The notes below the pieces were generated by a model. It was not told the DNA's origin and searched no databases. It worked only from the letters and a program-made list of their open reading frames with translations. This document shows, piece after piece, positions 12,912-22,106 of a DNA stretch of 64,000 nt. The DNA is from Semisulcospira habei (Eukaryota > Mollusca > Gastropoda > Semisulcospiridae), in the NCBI GenBank assembly GCA_036245525.1, contig BTPG01000007.1:124089571-124153570 (forward strand), written 5' to 3'. The first letter of the stretch is position 1. Every line of letters starts with the position of its first letter. The position numbers were made by a program, and so were the translations under genes.

Positions 12912-15900
12912 TGTGTGTGTGTAATCACCACGTGCACCAGTGTTTTTGTGGCTGTTTAGGTTTGTTTGTTTATCTTGTTAATTTTTTTTTTGTTTTTTTG
13001 TGTGTGCATACCATGTGTGTCTATTGTAAAGCGTCTAGAGCTCCGTTAGGTTAGGTGTTACATAAATATCCATTATTATTATCATTTCTATCTAGTCATT
13101 CGCACCTTTGGTTTTGCTGGCCTGAGCAGAAAATCACAACACAAATCATTTATTGCAGATGATCTTTCACTATTCTTGTTGAATTCCACTGAATAAAGCA
13201 GTCTCTTATCTAACAAGGCCCTACGTGTCTGTCAACAACATGATCTGACAAGTTAAATCTTTACCAACGATCCATTACATTTGAGACCGCCAAACAGGCG
13301 CTTCAGCCAACATTATCCAGCAGTACAAGCAAAGCAACTACAATTATCACAAGCCAGGGTGGGGAAAACCTCTAAAATACGAACAAGCTCCAGCACCCAT
13401 CTGCGCCCAGATGAGGGGGATGGTCCAAACCTTCCGGACTAAAAAAAACAACTCATGATATTGAAGACAATTTGAGGGGCTTTCTTGGTAGCTAAGTCAA
13501 CAATTCACCATTTTTCCTAATGTCAAAACACCAGAACAAACTTTGAACGACAACAAAAATGTCCTCAGAAAATTATGTTTTTTTCCCCTGAAAATCAACC
13601 TCTGCAATTTGCGGACCCGAAAAAACTCCCTCACCATGATAAGTAGTAAGCGAATAACCAACCCTGCTGATTGTGTAGTCACAGCTACAGCTTATGCAGC
13701 CCTTCTCAAAAGACTTACAAAGGCTGCAAGTGCAAGCCTTCATAATTCCTTCCAGACATACTGCAGAAGGACAAATGACAAAAAACAATCATATCTGGCA
13801 CATCTCAAATGAGTATAAGACAAGGTAGAAAAGCTGCTGCTGTGCCTCCACAAACCACGGTGTCGGATTTCCTTTAACCCTTATCATTCGGAATACACTA
13901 GTGTGTGAAATAAGTTTGACTAAAATAGTTCAAGGGTAGTGCCAGAATAGCTTGGCGCCTCTAGGCGCCAAGCTATTCTGGCACCACCCTTGAACTAAAG
14001 CCATTAGTCTATATCCTTATCTGAAAGTACTATAATGTAGCTTGCATATATGGCAGTGTACAAATTTGAAGCTTTTAGCCTCAGTATGACATGGGTTAAA
14101 AAGCATTAGTACAGGGGTGAGGTGCATGAGTGAGCTTAGTCCTGCTCCAGCCACTATGCAAAGTGCTCCACTATAGCGGAGCACCATGCTTAGTGACTGG
14201 CACAAGACTAAGCTTACTGTATATGGCCCCAAGTCTGATACTATCGAGAGTTGTTCTCACCTCTTGAAAGAGACTGTGGATGATGCTGCCGTACAACATG
14301 TGAACATTCTTGCCATCAATACCCTGTTGAAACACAATGAGAAAGAAATATTTTAGTAGCCTCCATCGCCAAGGGTAAGCAATAACCAAATACAGTGTAA
14401 CACACACAAACAAGAGTGCCAACACAAGAAAGTACAGCAGTAGAAGAGACAAACCTGGCATTCTCACCTTAAATTTTTCATTCAGCACTGACCTGAAACA
14501 ATAACAATGAATGTTAAATATTGAATCAAAATGTACAGTCAAGCAGCCAAGAGGTGATGTCATAATCACTTAAATAATGTTAGCACCAAAAAATTGATTA
14601 CATTTAACTTGCCAGTTGACGTACATTAGTTAATTCAACGCTAAAGATTAGAAGTCATCGAAGGAACATGACTGCAAAGTGGCTTCAGTATGAGGCATAG
14701 ATCCTGAGCCCCTGCAACTGCAGGGGCTCATGAGGATCTATGCCTCTTATAGCTGGGTGTTGCTCAATATTTCTGCAGACACAGGGTAAAGGAGAAACCA
14801 GCTGCACACTTTGACAAGTACTGCAGAGACGGCAAACTCCCCGGAAAACAACCTTACACAAGTCACTGCTTACCGCCTAAGACAGTGGACTCCAGACACA
14901 ATGACTGTTCCAGACAGCAGCAAATCTGGATTGACCACGATCTGCCCGTGAACATTGCTAATGACAAATGGGCCATCACCAGCGTGAACATGGTCTGTCA
15001 GAATATGTACAGTGTCTCCAACCTCCACATGCATATCAGCCCTGAAAGGGGGAAAAGTGTCCAGAAAATAAATCCACACCTACCAGTCCCAGTAAAGTGT
15101 ATAAATAACCACCTCGCTGCCAGTGGACGCAGACTGTTTTGAAATCATCAATAAACGTTGAAAATCCCAACGTCAAACAAACATGGATACAAAGTGGGTT
15201 CAGCAAGAGGCACAGATCCACATACGCCCGCATAACTCTAGGGGCTCATGAGGATCTATACCTCTGACAGCTGGATGGTGTTCAATTTTTCATGGCAGTG
15301 ATGGGGTTAATATTATTAAATAACGCATCAACAAAAGATGGCAGTGGAGAATTAAAGAGGCAGGCATGTTCCAAGTGTTATAAAGAAGAGAGCAATCGGG
15401 AAAACAAGAAAGGCAAAGCCCTTATGGCTCACATGTGTCCAATCCACATAACAAGTATGACCTTTGGGACCTTGACCTTTCCAACTGGTCACTGAAATGA
15501 GCAAGTGTTCAAGTGTCTAAACATAAGTAAAGGGTTGGCATTTGCACCAGCGAAATACAATTCCAAATTTTCTCAAAATGTATGCATTTTTCACAAACTG
15601 TTCAACCCCCCCATGACCCTTGAGCTGAGGTGTCAACTAAATTAGGATGCATGTAAAAGTGTTATCATCAACTACCTTTATGCCTAATTTGATTGAAAAG
15701 TTGACAACTGGCCCAGAACATAGACTCACTTTCGCTTTCAATCTGAGCCAAGAAAATGGGGCAAAACAATGCTCGAGCAAGTCTAACCCCAGTAGCAGAA
15801 CGTCTTTGGGTCAACGACGGCCACAGTTGGCTTGCGTCCAGCTGTGCGTGGGCCCATTGTGGCCATCATGGGCCCTGGGACCTTTGCTTACTGGGAAATA

Positions 15901-18900
15901 GAAGACAATGGTATTTAGCATAAGCACCTGATTCAGTGACTGACAACAAGACTCACCAGAAGCCCTGAAGTATACATCTTGTCATGATTTCACTCACACC
16001 TTCCTTGGCCAGCTCCAAATGGACTTCATGCGTAGCTCTGAAAATGACACACCTTTTCTCTGAACACAGTATGTTTTTTTAAACAAAGCAACGTCTGTCC
16101 ATGCAGGTGAGTTTACTTTACTAGTTGAAACATTAACCCATAACTAATGATGACTAGAAACTGAATGAAGATGAATGAGAGGTCAAGAAAAAACTATTAC
16201 ACACCGATCATAAGACACTATTTGAACTGTGTATCTGTTCCACTGATCTGTGAACCTTGCACCCTGTGGTCTCTGCATGCTCCTGCTGTAATGCAAAAGA
16301 TTTTTTTTTACTCAAAAGAAAACTGAAGCTAAATTGGTAGTTTATACTGTATATAAATATTTAATTCGGTAGCGGTTTGAGTCATGATAATTCTACAGAA
16401 ATCATCACAACTAAAACTGCTACCAACACACAAAGGGTTAATATGAAAGACTTGCTGGGTGACAACAGGTAATTAATGCTGTGTATCATTGCCACAACAA
16501 TATGTAATAGAGGTCATTCTTGATAAATCGCATCAGATGGTGTCAATAAAACATGACTGCATTAATTTTGCGTAATATTGTAGCTGTCTGGGTGGGAGAG
16601 AATGGCATGGTGGCAGGGGGGTTGTCGGAAGAAAAAAAACAAAAGGGAGCCTTATAAAGTCTAGATGAGTTTGTCTCTAGCGTGTGAAAGGGGCTGACTT
16701 TGGGATGTCAACCCCCCCCCCCCCCCCCCCCCCCCCAAGCCTGATTGCTGTTCTTGTCACTTGAACCCATCACACTGAGGCTAAAAGCTTCAAATTTGTA
16801 CACTGCCATATATGCAAGCTACATTATTTATAGTACTTACAGATAAGGATATAGACCAATGGTTTTAGTTCAAAAGTGGTGCCAGAATAGCTTGGCAGCT
16901 AGAGGCGCCAGGCTATTCTGGCACTACCCTATAACTATTTTAGTCAAACTTATTTCACACTGGTGTATTCCGAATAAGGGTTATAAAGTCACACACATTT
17001 AACATTGTTTCAAAGGTTTTGATTGACTGGCCATAATTTGAAAGTTGTTTTATAACTATTTAACACTTATGGTCATCTATGAATCTTGCAGACTAAAGAG
17101 CCTGAATGAGTGATGGACCTTACCCATCTGATTTAAAAGGTGACATCTGTGAGAAACTGCCAGCCAGTGCATCTTCCAAGTCAGTAGGACCATGCAAACC
17201 AATGTCTCTCTTGGTATCTTTCTTCACAGGTGTTTTATGCAGATGTTTCACAGAACTCCCATGACATCTGACTGAGGTTTCTTCACAGACTGTTTTTCTC
17301 CCTGAAATGTTTGTATGCATCATGAGCAAATCTGGCACTGGTAGACTATGTTCTCGTAAAGAACTGTGAGGAGTGCCATCACAATCTGCTGCTAAAGACG
17401 GACTATGACTAGATTTTGTTTTGATTTTTGTTTTTGTACACTCAGACCCTGAATCATCTTTGCATGCTCTGTTCACATTGTGTCCCTTCCTCTGTTGCTT
17501 CAAATCTGTTCTGGACACTGCTGGCTGTTCCAGTTCCCCAAGAATGTCATCAAGCATGGGGTCAATTTCTGAACAGGCATTATCTACTTTGTCGATTTCA
17601 GCATCACAAACATCCATTCTTTCCATCCCTATGCTGTTCACATTTGTAGCTGTTTTCTGGCTAGCCTGTTTGTCAAGCCGTCTCTGTGGTGCTTGGCTTG
17701 TCTCCATCTGTCCCAGAATGTCAGCAAGAACATCATCTTCATCACAGCTGGCAACTACAAGACCTCTTTCTCTGGCCCTTCCCCCAAGCTGATAGGTGTT
17801 GACCAATGTGTCAAAGTCTTTCACATTTTTAAATCCACGCATTGCTACCAGCTGACGTTTGGCTCTGATAGCTCGACTGTGGCAGCTTGAATCATTTTGT
17901 GCAGAGCCTGGCTTTCCTGTATCTGTGGTATCTATGGTCCGTTTGGCATCTGGAGATAATCCTGACTGTGCCATACGTTTGGATTTCCCATCCATGTACA
18001 CTTTTGTTGGCGTCACTGCAGATGATGGATCTTTCGCCATTTTTGCTGAATGAAAGACATCACCATCCATAATGAAACTAATATCACTACAGACGGTGTC
18101 TTTTACTTCTGCATTATTTCCTAAATTTGCAAGAGAGCTGTCTTTGGAGTTATCAATAATGTCAGTTAGATCAACTGTCTGGACAATGTCTGCAGCAGCA
18201 GATCTATTCTGCTCAAGTGATAATGAAGATCTGCCTTCATCGTGTTCTGTCAACTTTTGTTTTCCAAACTCCACACTGACCAAGCCAGATGATTTTTTCA
18301 ACACTCGTTTAAGTTTTGATTTTTGTGGCGACGGCCTCTTTCCAGGCATAGTGGTCAGCAAGGACGCCGGTCGAAGGAAGCTCCGCCTCACAGCTTTTGG
18401 GCGACGTCTCTCTATCTTCTCCTCTGGTGTATCTGGGATCAACATCACATCTGGACTACCCAAGTCACAACCAACTCCAGGAGGCGACTTTTCTGGAGTT
18501 GTGTTTTCAGACAAAGGCGAACACCGAGATCTGGATGTGCTGCCCGGATTTTTATCTGTTGCATCTCCCACAGATCCGTGGGTGTCATTTGTCATCATGC
18601 GTTCTGGAATGTTCCTTTTCTCAGCAGCTGACAGTGCATTCTCTTTTGTTGCTTTGCAAACAACTTTGTTGGCATTTGTGCTGAGTTTAGAAGCTGAAGT
18701 ATGTTTCTGAACAGACATCGATGCTTTGGCCGACCCAACATTTGTAAACAGCTTGCTTTCTGGCTTGGCAGAAGGCTTCTGTAACAAGAAATCATCACCA
18801 ACAATAATCATCAGCGTTAAAATAAATAATTTTACATATTAACTCCTTGACCACTGAGAAAAAGCGAACATGATCCAATTGCAAGACAGAGAATGATAGA

Positions 18901-19698
18901 TCTTCGTGAGCACTCATGGGTGTATCAGTTGTCATGATGGTCTAAGCCTCATGAGGGTCTAAGTCTCCTGCTGACACCACTCTGAATCCATGTTCCAGGG
19001 ACGGCTGACCACTTTGGTACTGAATTAACTCAGATTGCAAACACAGTCTGCGTCAATTAGCAGTGAAGGGGTTAAACTATTTAACCCTATCACACAGCAA
19101 CAAAGTGCAAATCAACCATGATAGTTCAGGGGTGGACCCAGAATAGCTCAGTGCCCTAGTCTAGGCTCCTTGTCTCCCAAACTGTGAAGAAAGCTTTAGA
19201 AAATAACTCTGATAATATTGAGGAATTCTGGCCATGGGACCCTACTGTTGATGTGTTATTCTGTTAACTTAATGTATCAAATCTCAAAGAAACACGGGCT
19301 GATGATTGAGTTCTATTACCCCCAGTTCCTTGCTACCGAGGCATGAATTCTCATAAGCCCTTGTAGATGCAGGCACTTTTGGTATCTGCACCTCTATCAG
19401 ATGACACTAGGTACAGAATTTGTGCATATAAAATATATAAAAAACAAGTACCTGGAAAAAAGAGGAAATTTTCTGCTGACTTCCATCCTGCAACACAAGA
19501 ACCATACCGTTTTTCAAAATGCACGAAGATTCTTGCAATCATGGATGCATACACATCCATGGCATACAGTAAAGGGTACATCATTACTCACATCCCATAT
19601 GATTGGTAGGATTTGTACTAGTTTTAGTTGAAGATCTAGTTCAAGATGAACAGGTTTACCTCTGCTTTTTGTGGAACGTCCTTCTTTGATCGCTTCAT
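2901..19698 (-). CDS. DNA2: DNA2-like DNA replication helicase/nuclease, 5' half (multi-exon, 3' end outside window)
   Basis: DNA2 trims long 5' flaps in Okazaki-fragment maturation and resects DNA ends in the nucleus and mitochondria. Exons read on the minus strand: 19660-19698, 17124-18778, 16205-16282, 15957-16037, 14874-15041, 14468-14492, 14261-14323, 11927-12043, 4867-4929, 3745-3787, 3212-3304, 2901-3018. Each has AG/GT borders and phases agree across every visible junction. The peptides line up with vertebrate DNA2: an OB-like segment with CILQGFW and LLLSGTVIVSGVHCLRR, then LYGSIIHSLFQE, IEETIWSPRYGVKGKIDLT, VLPLELKTGK and GEGLLLYLK. One exon of about 30-40 codons expected between 14261 and 12043 was not found. 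The start used is ATG 19698 (MKRSKKDVPQKAE), but its exon stays open up to a possible splice acceptor, so an upstream exon cannot be excluded. The iron-sulfur cysteines and helicase lie left of the window. Introns hold DIRS A and many palindromic repeats. Confidence 0.88.
3488..3545. repeat. Palindromic hairpin repeat, family A, copy 2
   Basis: GCAAGAGGCATAGATCC ... GGATCTATGTCTCTTGC with a partly degraded centre; the outer 17 nt of the arms stay complementary. Confidence 0.75.
3868..4074. repeat. Palindromic repeat, family B1, copy 2
   Basis: Core arms CCAGATTAGCTTGGCGC and GCGCCAAGCTAATCAGGC, flanked by CATGATAATTCAAGGGC and its complement. Outer ends are CTCATTCAGCCC and GGGCTGAATGGGTTAA. 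It lies inside a DNA2 intron. Confidence 0.82.
4244..4337. repeat. Palindromic repeat, family C, copy 1
   Basis: Ends TCATTGAATGCCCCCCGC and GTCACGCCTTGAATGAGTT are inverted, and the middle holds AAGTGTCATACAGCGTTGCC. A second copy at 5701 shares the middle and both ends. Confidence 0.65.
4391..4458. repeat. Palindromic hairpin repeat, family A, copy 3
   Basis: Diverged copy: ATATTCTCATGAACCCC opposite AGGGCTCATGAGATTAT, closed by CACCTCTTGC. Confidence 0.7.
5047..5164. repeat. Two long poly-G runs
   Basis: G runs of about 17 and 21 bases flank a GA-rich segment beside a DNA2 intron. They could form G-quadruplex structure or be assembly or sequencing artefacts. Confidence 0.7.
5230..5555. 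repeat. Probable fragment of a hAT-like non-autonomous element
   Basis: Ends AAAAGTCCCATGCCTG, close to the terminus of the complete element at 20065-20371, and includes a TTTCGGCGGAA block shared with it. A matching left end was not found. Confidence 0.4.
5701..5796. repeat. Palindromic repeat, family C, copy 2
   Basis: CTAACTCATTCAAGGCACC ... GGTGCCTTGAATGAGTGAA are inverted ends; the middle GTGTCATACAGCATTGC matches the copy at 4244. Confidence 0.75.
5856..6072. repeat. DIRS A inverted terminal repeat (3' end of element)
   Basis: Matches the reverse complement of 11725-11918 through the blocks CTCAATTGCCTATAGATTTC, GTTGTGTAACC and GTAGGGCGACCCTG. The outermost 60 bases are unique to this end. 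Confidence 0.85.
6114..6210. repeat. DIRS A internal complementary region
   Basis: The first half is the reverse complement of the left terminus (TAAGTATTTTTCC...TTTTAGAAAAA). The second half is the reverse complement of the right terminus (GTTTTTTCAAAATACATTAC). The join passes through AAATG/CATTT, matching the flanking-base logic of the insertion. Confidence 0.85.
6318..7565 (-). pseudogene. DIRS A tyrosine recombinase (one in-frame stop)
   Basis: Site-specific recombinase that inserts the circular DIRS DNA. A SAM-like N-terminal DNA-binding part (ARRRSTQRVYESKWR, ... TIKGYRSMIADTYRQLG) is followed by the catalytic domain with HEVRA (H-x-x-R) and the Tyr nucleophile in FARFYLRDLSG. The frame is continuous except for TGA at 6903-6905, exactly where the related copies have the first catalytic Arg (ARVSEL in B, PRVTEL in C). 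A CGA-to-TGA change explains it. The start overlaps the 3' end of the RT/RNase H frame, as is usual for the family. Confidence 0.85.
7588..9532 (-). pseudogene. DIRS A reverse transcriptase-RNase H
   Basis: RT motifs in order: KPGGKWRPVIDLSALNKF, SLDLSDAYLHVP, ALPFGLNISPWVFTR and YLDDLLL (the YxDD-type active site). RNase H follows with LCTDASQAGWGAHL, NWLELKAV, ILSDNSTVMAYIQ and ADALSRRG, then a conserved DLFATRWN tail. Breaks: a TGA at 8843-8845 between two RT motifs (again a likely CGA change), a 1-base frameshift near 8565 and another near 7590. All catalytic carboxylates are present. Confidence 0.85.
9270..10645 (-). pseudogene. DIRS A gag-like capsid region
   Basis: Two overlapping frames (9872-10645 and 9270-9893) appear to be one gag protein split by a frameshift near 9.88 kb. 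The first is Ser/Arg/Pro-rich. The second contains a helical stretch (ASLVRNSLACSGFLELATQA, AANRAAYHSSINAMAAAANC) and a basic Gly/Arg-rich C-terminus, consistent with nucleic-acid binding. Assignment is by position upstream of RT. Confidence 0.55.
10560..10990. repeat. Tandem repeat with poly-G spacers in DIRS A gag
   Basis: About 2.5 units of roughly 175 bp share CCCGCCTGGTCGGAACGGGG, an expanded G-run, CACGCC-AGCCC-CTCAGGAAA and GAGCGAGGGGGACG. They lie between the Cys-finger frame and the capsid-like frame. Confidence 0.75.
10949..11419 (-). CDS. DIRS A N-terminal gag fragment with Cys-rich finger
   Basis: Starts MATPVLKSCRICGDFQWPS and continues with CLPCSGC and a further Cys, giving paired CxxC motifs; the same finger starts the DIRS B gag (TCQQCGDFQWPS). 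The C-terminal half is low-complexity Ser/Pro and runs into a G-rich repeat. Function unknown; an RNA-binding or assembly role is plausible. Confidence 0.6.
   Translation of the reverse strand: MATPVLKSCRICGDFQWPSDAHVACLPCSGCLSDRTCDVYDEWMEDRWSQMWDFYRRDRPSRPLQSPQNPPQVVVAMSAPWAPSFGLSGPPVSPLLALLPHRFALPTPESSEQGRRVLESRSPRSASAARGLSPSGSLTPRSASSSPPPPPPPAPF
11725..11918. repeat. DIRS A inverted terminal repeat (5' end of element)
   Basis: Inverted partner of 5856-6072. It ends ATGTATTTTGAAAAAAC, then AAA. The DNA2 splice donor (GTACAT on the minus strand, 11921-11926) lies directly outside it. Confidence 0.85.
12109..12171. repeat. Palindromic hairpin repeat, family A, copy 4
   Basis: Almost perfect palindrome: AGATCCTCATGAGCCCCCGC, loop AATT, GCGGGGGCTCATGAGGATCT. 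Confidence 0.88.
12172..13876. other. DNA2 intron DNA without recognised gene; holds a TG microsatellite
   Basis: One DNA2 exon is expected between 12.05 and 14.26 kb but could not be placed. A (TG)n run of about 42 bp sits at 12880-12922, and a SINE-like tail (ATAAATATCCATTATTATTA) ends near 13075. Candidate acceptor/donor pairs near 13.6-13.8 kb contain stops in the needed phase. Confidence 0.5.
13877..14100. repeat. Palindromic repeat, family B2, copy 1
   Basis: Core GTGCCAGAATAGCTTGGCGCC, loop TCTA, and the complementary arm GGCGCCAAGCTATTCTGGCAC. Outer blocks are AACCCTTATCATTCGGAATA on one side and TGTACAAATTTGAAGCTTTT on the other. Confidence 0.85.
14690..14748. repeat. Palindromic hairpin repeat, family A, copy 5
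   Basis: GAGGCATAGATCCTGAGCCCC / GGGGCTCATGAGGATCTATG; the left arm lacks TCAT, so it is slightly bulged. Confidence 0.8.
15203..15266. repeat. Palindromic hairpin repeat, family A, copy 6
   Basis: GCAAGAGGCACAGATCC on the left opposite GGGGCTCATGAGGATCTATA; one arm is degraded. Confidence 0.65.
15520..15770. repeat. Inverted, truncated relative of the 1.05-1.87 kb repeat
   Basis: Contains CTGGCCCAGAACATAGACTC followed by CTTTCGCTT, the reverse complement of the head at about 1065-1095. It also has the GACCCTTGAGC and ACTAAATTAGG boxes in the opposite order. It lies in a DNA2 intron. Confidence 0.55.
16711..16737. repeat. Poly-C run of about 27 bases
   Basis: Homopolymer in a DNA2 intron directly before a family B2 repeat. 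The exact length is not trustworthy. Confidence 0.8.
16771..16986. repeat. Palindromic repeat, family B2, copy 2 (inverted)
   Basis: Reverse orientation to the copy at 13877: CTAAAAGCTTCAAATTTGTA first, core GTGCCAGAATAGCTTGGCAG ... GGCTATTCTGGCACTACCC, then GTATTCCGAATAAGGGTTAT. It lies in a DNA2 intron. Confidence 0.8.
17124..18778 (-). CDS. DNA2: DNA2 large second coding exon: disordered N-terminal extension
   Basis: A 1655-bp exon (551 codons plus two bases) starts after a TTGTTACAG acceptor and ends at a GTAAGG donor. Codon phase fits both neighbours (phase 0 in, phase 2 out). The protein is polar, Ser/Thr/Lys-rich and apparently disordered, with many S/T-P sites. Two acidic-hydrophobic motifs resemble each other, VLADILGQME and MLDDILGELE, followed by a weaker LEDALAGSFSQM near the exon end. 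Fungal Dna2 also has a long regulatory N-terminus, while the human protein is short here. A role in RPA, PCNA or checkpoint binding is only inference. Confidence 0.85.
18779..19659. repeat. First DNA2 intron with degraded palindromic repeats
   Basis: Remnants of family A are recognisable near 18880-18975 (AGATCTTCGTGAGC, GTCTAAGCCTCATGAGGG) and 19335-19398 (GAGGCATGAATTCTCATAAG). A family B trace is at 19110-19160. No coding sequence is seen. Confidence 0.5.
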
Positions 19699-20064
19699 GC
19701 TGCCATTTATCACATTTCTGAAAAAAATGCAAAACCATGTGTTGTTTTATAAAAAAAATAAGATCCATTATAAAAGAATATTAATAGCATCAGTGAAATT
19801 AATCAAATGTGCAGTATTTTGGATAAAGCTGCACACCACATAAATATGATATTAAAAATTATTTTTTCTCTAAATGTATTTTTTCGAAAAATACTTACTG
19901 ATGACATTACTGTCTGGAAGTGTCTACTACTTACTCAATTTCAGCCTAAGAACCTGTTGTGTTCCTACACAACCCGGGAGGCACTCGGGGAACCCTGTCT
20001 AGGGCCGAGAGTTGTCTCCCGCCTCTGCCCATCCGGTCAGGCACCACGTGCAATCAGTCGTGAT

Positions 20065-20371
20065 CAGGCATGGGAATTAGAAAAGTGAAAAAAGTCTGAA
20101 CTAGGGGGGGTCCGGGGGAAGCGAGCATGAAAAGAGTGCGATCAGTGTTGTATTGCCCGCTTGCACGGTAAGCCACAATAGGTGACACGTAACTCTAGTG
20201 AGGCAGAATATCACTTGAACGAATGCCTCACAGTGTATAATGACCGGTGCTCAGTTACTTTTTGCACCCCATTTTTTTTTGGGGGGGGGCGGACAATTTT
20301 TTTTTTTTTTGGCGGCTGAGCAATATCATTTCGGCGGAAATTTGCCTTTAGGCGAACAATTCCCATGCCTG
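20065..20371. mobile_element. hAT-like non-autonomous element in the DIRS B terminal repeat
   Basis: Terminal inverted repeats CAGGCATGGGAATT ... AATTCCCATGCCTG are flanked by the perfect 6-bp duplication CGTGAT (20059-20064, 20372-20377). The interior is 279 bp, G/T-rich and non-coding. A 6-bp duplication would fit the hAT6 group; no transposase is present. Confidence 0.8.
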
Positions 20372-20420
20372 CGTGATACTTAGCTTATCAGCGGTAAGTG
20401 GGGCAGGTGTGAGGGTCCTC

Positions 20421-20517
20421 TGAGTAATGTCATCGGTAAGTATTTTTCGAAAAAATACATTTTAGAGAAAAATTAATTTGTTTCCTCAAAAACATTACCG
20501 ATGATATTACTGTCTGA
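20421..20517. repeat. DIRS B internal complementary region
   Basis: Joins TAAGTATTTTTCG...CATTTTAGAGAAAAATTAA to TTTGTTTCCTCAAAAACATT, the reverse complements of the two outer ends, around a single AAT/TTT junction. Confidence 0.82.
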
Positions 20518-20680
20518 AAGAATTGCCAAAAGGAGGTGGGTGCCGTGCCCAGCTTACCTCCTGAGAGGGCTTAAGACAGAGCCATCCACCTAGTCGCAAA
20601 ACTCCCGACAATTTCAGCTAAGTTTGTACCTACGGCGCCTTCAGCGCCAGGAGGGAGTGTTGCGCTGTGGCGATGTCCCC

Positions 20681-21059
20681 AGAGATAGTAAATGAGACAG
20701 TTGATGCCCACCCATTCCATAATCAACTAATTATTGTAATCAACTAGCCATTTAGACTAACGCACTCCACCAAACACAACCAATACCTTTATTACCTAGT
20801 CATTTTAGTTTCATTTCAGAAATCAACCAAGCAACGATTTTTCATCATCTGCCAACCCACGATCATTAAGGCAGATCCACGCACCACCTAAATTATTAAT
20901 GCTGTCATTGACTTTTTTAAAACAAAAATATTATATTACATTATAAAATGAATCAAGACGAATTACTTCTTCTAAACGATATCAATACTGTAGAAAACAA
21001 AGACTTAGACTCGAAAAAACAGCGTTTTTTGTCTGTAATTGTCTCAGGCAAGTCAAAAG
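20681..21059. repeat. Polinton left terminal inverted repeat
   Basis: Complementary to 35899-36277 with several substitutions and small differences. It contains an AT-rich leader, ATATTATATTACATTATAAA, and the first codons of a gene (MNQDELLLLNDI) that is complete only next to the right TIR. Confidence 0.92.
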
Positions 21060-21061
21060 GT
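20948..21061 (+). pseudogene. Truncated TIR copy of the 35495-36010 gene
   Basis: Encodes MNQDELLLLNDINTVENK and continues to VSGKSKG, matching the N-terminus of the right-end gene. It then runs into AGGTCA repeats. The start and leader are duplicated because they lie in the TIR. Confidence 0.8.
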
Positions 21062-21185
21062 CACAGGTCAAGGGTTAAAACCAAGGTCAAGGTCAAGGTC
21101 ACCAGCCACAAGGTCAAGGTCAAAGTCATGGGTCAAGTTCAAAGGTCAAGGTCATGGGTCAAGGTCAGAGGTCACGAGGTCAATG
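21057..21185. repeat. AGGTCA-rich short tandem array
   Basis: More than ten AGGTCA/GGTCAA units, some separated by CAAGGTC or CATGGGTC, abut the inner end of the left Polinton TIR. AGGTCA is the nuclear-receptor half-site, but a regulatory role here is speculation. Confidence 0.75.
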
Positions 21186-22106
21186 GCACTGGAACCAAAA
21201 AATGGTAAAAGTCCACTCCTGGTCTTTTTCCAGTTGCTCTCACAGAGTCAGCTATAACCCAGGTTCAAGTGCACAATTCGCCTTCCCTGTGAGAGCTTTT
21301 GGTGTGGCCTAGGTTTTGGTTTGTTCCGCCCACCCCAGACGGGAATCTACCAAGACTCGGCTGCCCGAAACGAAAGTGTAGATGTCCCAGAGGTGTTTGG
21401 AACAAGCAAGGGAGTTACAACCCGGGTTTTTGTGCACAAATAACTCCCTTGTTTGTTTCCTAGGCCACTGGACCACTCACGGACCCACAATGAATAGAAA
21501 CATTTTCATTTATATAACCCTACATTCTCCTAAAATAATTAAGTTGGTGAAGCAAAAAAGTAATACCAAAAAAATTATATTTGTATTAAAAGACAACAAT
21601 AATCACACATTTTTAAACAAAAATCAAATAATAACATCTTTATACTATTATCTATCATAATTATTGACACATCTTGCCTTTTATTTTTTATGAAAAAATA
21701 TATATATTTTAGTCAAAAATTAAAACATAATTTAATAAAGCAAGGGAAGTAACTTTTTGTCTTACCAAAATTTTCTCAAAATTACTTCCCTTGTATAAAC
21801 TTATATTCAACAAAGGGAAGTAATCTAAAATTTTGTTACTGAACAGGTGGTGATTCCTTCCCTTTTACTGAACAAAGGGAAATAATCTGTTATTATTTCT
21901 TATGCTGATACTGAACAGAGCAAATTCTCTCCCATGTTGTTACTGAGTCTAGATTATTTTCTGGTGTTCAAGTCATGGGTAAAATTATCAAGTTACTGTC
22001 TATGTTACTGTCTAGATGTTTCTAAGTAAATTACAAGTACTTAATAAGGTAATTTATAAACCAGCAAGTAACTTTGTAAGTACCTTTGAAGTTAGTTGGC
22101 GTAAGT
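21186..22106. other. Non-coding left interior of the Polinton
   Basis: No convincing gene. Contains an inverted pair, CAAGGGAGTTACAACCC and AATAACTCCCTTG (about 21407-21451), and repeated AAGGGAAGTAA boxes in both orientations at 21740-21895. It may have replaced genes that other Polintons carry here. Confidence 0.5.

Noticed and set aside
12880..12922. TG run considered as part of a CRISPR-like or regulatory array
   Set aside because: Plain dinucleotide microsatellite in an animal intron.
13573..13788. Candidate for the missing DNA2 exon (Cys-rich frame)
   Set aside because: In the phase required by the neighbouring exons it contains stops, and it does not resemble the leucine-rich segment expected in DNA2.
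17421..18710. Plus-strand open frames opposite the DNA2 exon
   Set aside because: They are shadows of the long minus-strand exon, whose splice sites and phases are consistent.
20570..20680. Polinton right and left flanks as a separate TIR extension at GACAGTTGATG
   Set aside because: The inverted match continues outward to AGAGATAG, and the reconstructed DIRS codons show that this is the true border.
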